From assembly GCF_964059005.1 (NCBI RefSeq), contig NZ_OZ060389.1, positions 310,001-374,000 on the forward strand: 64,000 nt of DNA. The letters are read 5' to 3'. Below, one piece after another: positions 60,217 to 64,000 of this stretch. Within the stretch, counting starts at the first letter, position 1. The number at the start of each line of letters is the position of its first letter. The position numbers and the translations under genes were made by a program. The stretch is from Buchnera aphidicola (Thelaxes suberi). GTDB lineage: Bacteria > Pseudomonadota > Gammaproteobacteria > Enterobacterales > Enterobacteriaceae. The notes beneath the pieces are model-generated. The model was given only the letters and a program-made list of their open reading frames with translations. It had not been told where the DNA came from and ran no database searches.

Positions 60217-61629
60217 TTATATATTCCAATGAGGAAAATGTTTTTTAATGATTTTTTTTAAATCATCTTCAAATGTAGATGTATGCGAAACATTTAATAT
60301 GTTTTGATTTATAAGTATATTTTTTATCATTCCAGCTCCAATTGTCTCATTATTATTAGGATCTATTATAATAAAACCTCCTAAAGTTTTATTATTTTTA
60401 TAAGTATCGCAAACAATAAGTTCATCAAAGTTAATTTCAACGACACCTATTTCGTTTAATGATAAACTATTAGCATTTTCTTTTTGCAAATTAGTAATAT
60501 TTATCACATAATAAATTTGTCGAATTAAACCTCGAGTTTTTTTATGATTAATTTTAATATCATATAAACTATTTAAACGTAAATTACTACTAGACATCCA
60601 TACAATCGTTGCTGTAATTTTTTTTGTGACAGATATAATTGATTTAGAGTCAACTAATACATCACCTCTACTGATGTCTAAATTATCTTTAAGAGTAATC
60701 GTAACTGGATGATTGCTTTCAACTTTTTTAAAATTTCTATCATATGTAATAATATTAGAAATTACAGAATAATGATTAGAAGGTAAAATTTTTACATGCT
60801 GCCCGATAGATAATGTACCTTGTGCTACTGTTCCCGCATACCCTCTAAAATCAGAAGTAAGACGATTAACATATTGTATAGGAAAACACATACATCTTTT
60901 ATTTGTAATAGAATTATTTATTTCTATGTTTTCTATAAATTGTAATAACGTTTTTCCTTTATACCAATTTGCAAAATTATTAGAAAAAACAATGTTTTCT
61001 CCATTCAATGCAGATATTGGAATAAAATATACACTTATTTCTGAAGATAATCGCATAATAAATTCGCTGAATTTTTTTTTTATTGCATTAAAAATTTCTT
61101 GTTGATACCGAACTGTATCCATTTTATTAATTGCAACTAGTAAATACCGAATTCCTAATAATTTTGCGATAAAAGCATGACGAAAAGTTTGTTCTAATAA
61201 TCCTTTTTTTGCATCTACTAATAATACAGCTAAATCACATGTAGATGCTCCAGTAACCATATTACACGTATATTGCGCATGACCAGGAGTGTCTGCTATA
61301 ATAAATTTTCTTTTTTTTGTATAAAAATATCGATATGCAACATCAATAGTAATTCCTTGTTCTATTTCAGCTTGTAAACCATCTACTAATAACGCATAAT
61401 CAACATTATTACCTTGAGTTCCATGGCGTTTGCTATCATTTTGTAATGAAATTAACTGATCACTATAAATTTGTTTTGTATCGTGCAATAACCGGCCAAT
61501 TAAAGTACTTTTTCCATCATCCACACTACCGCAAGTTAAAAACCGTAATATATTTTTATTATGATTAAGATTTAAAAAATCTATACTCAATTGTTGCACT
61601 GTTTTATTATCATTAATCTTATTATTCAT
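60217..61629 (-). CDS. cysN: Sulfate adenylyltransferase subunit 1
   Basis: GTPase subunit of ATP sulfurylase. 470 residues (475 in E. coli). EF-Tu-like G domain: CGSVDDGKSTLIGRLL, ADTPGHAQYT, AINKMD; then beta-barrel domains (RLTSDFRGYAGTVAQGTLSIGQHV). Not fused to CysC. Works with CysD, whose gene lies 14 bases upstream. Confidence 0.96.
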   Translation of the reverse strand: MNNKINDNKTVQQLSIDFLNLNHNKNILRFLTCGSVDDGKSTLIGRLLHDTKQIYSDQLISLQNDSKRHGTQGNNVDYALLVDGLQAEIEQGITIDVAYRYFYTKKRKFIIADTPGHAQYTCNMVTGASTCDLAVLLVDAKKGLLEQTFRHAFIAKLLGIRYLLVAINKMDTVRYQQEIFNAIKKKFSEFIMRLSSEISVYFIPISALNGENIVFSNNFANWYKGKTLLQFIENIEINNSITNKRCMCFPIQYVNRLTSDFRGYAGTVAQGTLSIGQHVKILPSNHYSVISNIITYDRNFKKVESNHPVTITLKDNLDISRGDVLVDSKSIISVTKKITATIVWMSSSNLRLNSLYDIKINHKKTRGLIRQIYYVINITNLQKENANSLSLNEIGVVEINFDELIVCDTYKNNKTLGGFIIIDPNNNETIGAGMIKNILINQNILNVSHTSTFEDDLKKIIKKHFPHWNI

Positions 61630-61643
61630 AATTTAATAAACCC

Positions 61644-62555
61644 TTAAAAATATCCTTTTCTTTTTTTTACTTCCATAGAATCAGATACATTATGATCGAT
61701 TAAACGACCTGTTCTTTCACTAGTACTCGTTAATAGCATTTCTTCAATAATTTTAGGAAGTGTATCAGCATCAGATTTTATTGCGCTTGTTAAAGGCCAA
61801 CATCCTAATGTTCTAAATCGTATTTTTCGTGATTTTATTTGTTCATTTTTCTGTAATTCTATTCTATCATCATCAATCATCAATATCATTTTATTTCTTT
61901 TAATCGTTGGTCTTTTTTTTGCAAAATAAAGTGAAACAATACTAATGTTTTCTAAATAAATATATTGCCAAATATCTAATTCAGTCCAATTTGATAATGG
62001 AAAAACTCGCATAGTTTCACCTGGAAATATTTGTCCATTATAAATATTCCATAATTCAGGCCGTTGTTTCTTTGGATCCCATTTATGATGACTATCTCTA
62101 AACGAATAAATTCTTTCCTTTGCTCGAGATTTTTCCTCATCTCTTCTTGCTCCACCAAAAGCAGCATCAAATTTATATTTTTCGATTGCTTTTTTTAATG
62201 ATTCTGTTTTCATAATTTCAGTATATCTAGCAACATCGGATGATAAAAATGGATTGATTTTATCATCTTTTTTTTGTTGATTCGTATATATTATTAAATT
62301 TAAATTGTTTTCTCTCGCAGTTTTATCTCGAAAAGCATACATTTCACGAAATTTCCAATTAGTATCAATATGTAATAACGAAAAAGGAATCCTACCAGGA
62401 TAAAAAGCTTTTTTTGCTAAATGCAACATTACAGAAGAATCTTTACCAATAGAATACAGCATGATAGGATTATTAAATTCAGATACTGCTTCTCTAATAA
62501 TTGAAATACTTTCTGCTTCTAACTGTGATAAATGCTTAAACCCTTCCCGTTTCAT
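61644..62555 (-). CDS. cysD: Sulfate adenylyltransferase subunit 2
   Basis: Catalytic subunit of ATP sulfurylase, making APS from sulfate and ATP. 303 residues (302 in E. coli). PP-loop [34 protein letters not shown] and [14 protein letters not shown] are conserved. AGGAG lies shortly before the ATG. Between cysG and cysN. Confidence 0.96.
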   Translation of the reverse strand: MKREGFKHLSQLEAESISIIREAVSEFNNPIMLYSIGKDSSVMLHLAKKAFYPGRIPFSLLHIDTNWKFREMYAFRDKTARENNLNLIIYTNQQKKDDKINPFLSSDVARYTEIMKTESLKKAIEKYKFDAAFGGARRDEEKSRAKERIYSFRDSHHKWDPKKQRPELWNIYNGQIFPGETMRVFPLSNWTELDIWQYIYLENISIVSLYFAKKRPTIKRNKMILMIDDDRIELQKNEQIKSRKIRFRTLGCWPLTSAIKSDADTLPKIIEEMLLTSTSERTGRLIDHNVSDSMEVKKRKGYF

Positions 62556-62579
62556 TAATCAATACTCCTGTAAAAATAA

Positions 62580-63992
62580 TTAAATATCAGTAAAACTACT
62601 ATTTTTTTTTTCTATATATGTATTTTTTTGAAACCAATTAAATCTATAATGGTATTGAACAACATCTCCAATAATCAATAAAATAGGAGATTTAAGAGTA
62701 ATTTTATAATATTGTAATGAATATAATGATTTTATTAGAATAGTTTGGTTAGATGTAGTGGCTGCGCTAATTATACCTACTTGCGTGTCCTTAGAAAGAC
62801 CTTTTTTTATTAAATCTGAAGCGATTAAATTAGACATCAATTTAGCCATATAAAAAACAAACGTATATTTTTTTATATTTTTACTACAAAAATAGAAAGT
62901 TTCTGAATTATAATCATGACCAGAAAGAAATATTACACCTTGTGAAATATTACGATAAGTTAAAGGAATACCAGAAAAAGCAGCCGCTCCAATAGGAGCA
63001 GTGATTCCTGGAATTACTTCAAAATAAATTTTTTTTTCAAAAATATATTGTAACTCTTCTCCTCCTCGTCCAAATATAAAATTGTCACCTCCTTTTAATC
63101 GAACTACTTTTTTTCCTCTTTGAGCATATAAAACTAATAATTTGTGAATCGTATTTTGATTAATTAATACTTTACCTCTTTTTTTTCCAACACAAATACA
63201 TTCAGCGTCTCTTCTAATTAATTCTAATACTTCTTTACCTACTAATCTATCATAAAAAACAATATCAGCTTCTTGAAGAGCTCGCAAAGCACTTAAAGTT
63301 AATAATCCTCCATTTCCTGGACCACTTCCTACTAAAGTAATCTTTCCCTTTTTAAAAGAGGATGCATTACATAAAATGCTTTTAAATGTACGATATGCAT
63401 TACAGATATCATTATTTAACATTTGATCAAAAAAAATACTTGTAAATAATTTTTCCCAAAAAGTTTTACAATCATGAGATTTTTTTAAATAAAACTTTAT
63501 TTTTTCTCTCCATTTTAATGCAAAACGTGCTATTTGACCTATTCCAAAAGGAAGAATAGATTCGATTTTTTCACGAAATAATTTTAATAAAACTGGTGAA
63601 GATCCAGATGAAGTTAAAGCAACTATAATTGGATTACGATCAATAATAGATGGAAAGATACATGAACATTTTTCAATATCATCAACTACATTTACAAATA
63701 TACATTTTTTATTAGATAATAAAGAAATTTGTTTATTTAAAAAATTATTATTAGTAGCTACGATAACTAAAAAAATATTTTCAAGATATTTTTCATAAAA
63801 TTCTGTATCTATCCATTCTATTTTTTTTTCTTTTAATAATATTTTTAAGTCAACACAAATCTTTCTGGCTACTACCTTAATATAAGGGTTAGACCGTAAT
63901 AATAAAATTATTTTTCTAAACGCTACTTTTCCGCCCCCAACTACTAATACATTTTTTTGTTTTAATTTTAAAAAAAGAGGAAAATAATCCAT
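62580..63992 (-). CDS. cysG: Siroheme synthase CysG
   Basis: Makes siroheme, the cofactor of sulfite reductase, from uroporphyrinogen III. 470 residues (457 in E. coli). N-terminal dehydrogenase/ferrochelatase with NAD motif VVGGGKVAFRK, TSSGSSPVLLKLFREKIE, and C-terminal methyltransferase starting VGSGPGNGGLLTLSALRALQEADIVFYDRLV with LKGGDNFIFGRGGEE. Ends with an in-frame A10. Placement before cysD-N-C differs from E. coli, where cysG is elsewhere. The reductase genes cysHIJ are probably just outside the window. Confidence 0.96.
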   Translation of the reverse strand: MDYFPLFLKLKQKNVLVVGGGKVAFRKIILLLRSNPYIKVVARKICVDLKILLKEKKIEWIDTEFYEKYLENIFLVIVATNNNFLNKQISLLSNKKCIFVNVVDDIEKCSCIFPSIIDRNPIIVALTSSGSSPVLLKLFREKIESILPFGIGQIARFALKWREKIKFYLKKSHDCKTFWEKLFTSIFFDQMLNNDICNAYRTFKSILCNASSFKKGKITLVGSGPGNGGLLTLSALRALQEADIVFYDRLVGKEVLELIRRDAECICVGKKRGKVLINQNTIHKLLVLYAQRGKKVVRLKGGDNFIFGRGGEELQYIFEKKIYFEVIPGITAPIGAAAFSGIPLTYRNISQGVIFLSGHDYNSETFYFCSKNIKKYTFVFYMAKLMSNLIASDLIKKGLSKDTQVGIISAATTSNQTILIKSLYSLQYYKITLKSPILLIIGDVVQYHYRFNWFQKNTYIEKKNSSFTDI

Positions 63993-64000
63993 AATGTTCC

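Overview
The window is chromosomal DNA of a Buchnera aphidicola-type aphid endosymbiont (reduced Enterobacterales genome). The signs are extreme A+T richness, long A/T-only spacers, nearly every protein having its closest recognisable relative in E. coli, E. coli-like gene blocks with many members deleted, and the trimmed flagellar, amino-acid and sulfate-assimilation set usual for Buchnera. I see no insertion sequence, prophage, CRISPR array or transferred island. The host aphid cannot be named from sequence alone.

Layout. 1-485: end of the flagellar operon (flgI tail, short flgJ). 755-3301: rne (minus) and rluC (plus), divergent. 3362-10257: plus-strand run rpmF-fabD-fabG-acpP-tmk-holB-tatD-ptsG-hinT. 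10611-19000: minus-strand asnS-pncB-trhO-valS-pepA. 19188-20702: argI and ridA. 20805-31563: minus-strand RNA/translation block deaD (with a leader ORF)-pnp-rpsO-truB-rbfA-infB-nusA-tRNA-Leu. 31643-35826: secG, ftsH, rlmE, greA (minus). 36204-38566: ibaG, rplU, rpmA, obgE (plus). 38647-39511: rpsI-rplM (minus). 39862-44550: pheA, ffh, rpsP-rimM-trmD-rplS (plus). 44658-47969: tldD (minus), aroQ (plus), rluD (minus). 48149-54291: alaS, csrA, tRNA-Ser, tRNA-Arg, gshA, rsmE (plus). 54288-55930: fau, rpiA and three tRNA genes (minus). 56182-59421: glnS, eno (plus). 59584-63992: cysC, cysN, cysD, cysG (minus).

Function. Most of the window is translation and RNA metabolism: aminoacyl-tRNA synthetases for Asn, Val, Ala and Gln, ribosomal proteins L32, S15, L21, L27, S9, L13, S16 and L19, assembly and modification factors, and a stripped RNA-decay set (RNase E core, PNPase, DeaD, enolase). 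Symbiotic provisioning is visible in argI (arginine), aroQ and pheA (phenylalanine, with degenerate feedback motifs) and cysGDNC (sulfate activation and siroheme for cysteine). Glucose uptake is by PtsG.

Most notable observations. (1) fabD/fabG and rluD each carry an A10 tract that puts the protein one base out of frame; one extra A in each restores an E. coli-like protein, the pattern expected if RNA polymerase slippage rescues them. (2) pheA has A13 right after its start codon and infB has an in-frame A12. (3) A 25-codon ORF, with its start codon in the loop of a hairpin, ends in an ATGA overlap with deaD, like E. coli yrbN. (4) RNase E stops just after its zinc-link cysteines. (5) murA, glmM, folP, pyrBI, pyrG, flgK, rimP and holC are missing from their usual neighbourhoods; the murA gap holds two perfect inverted repeats. 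I found no convincing wholly new biological system.
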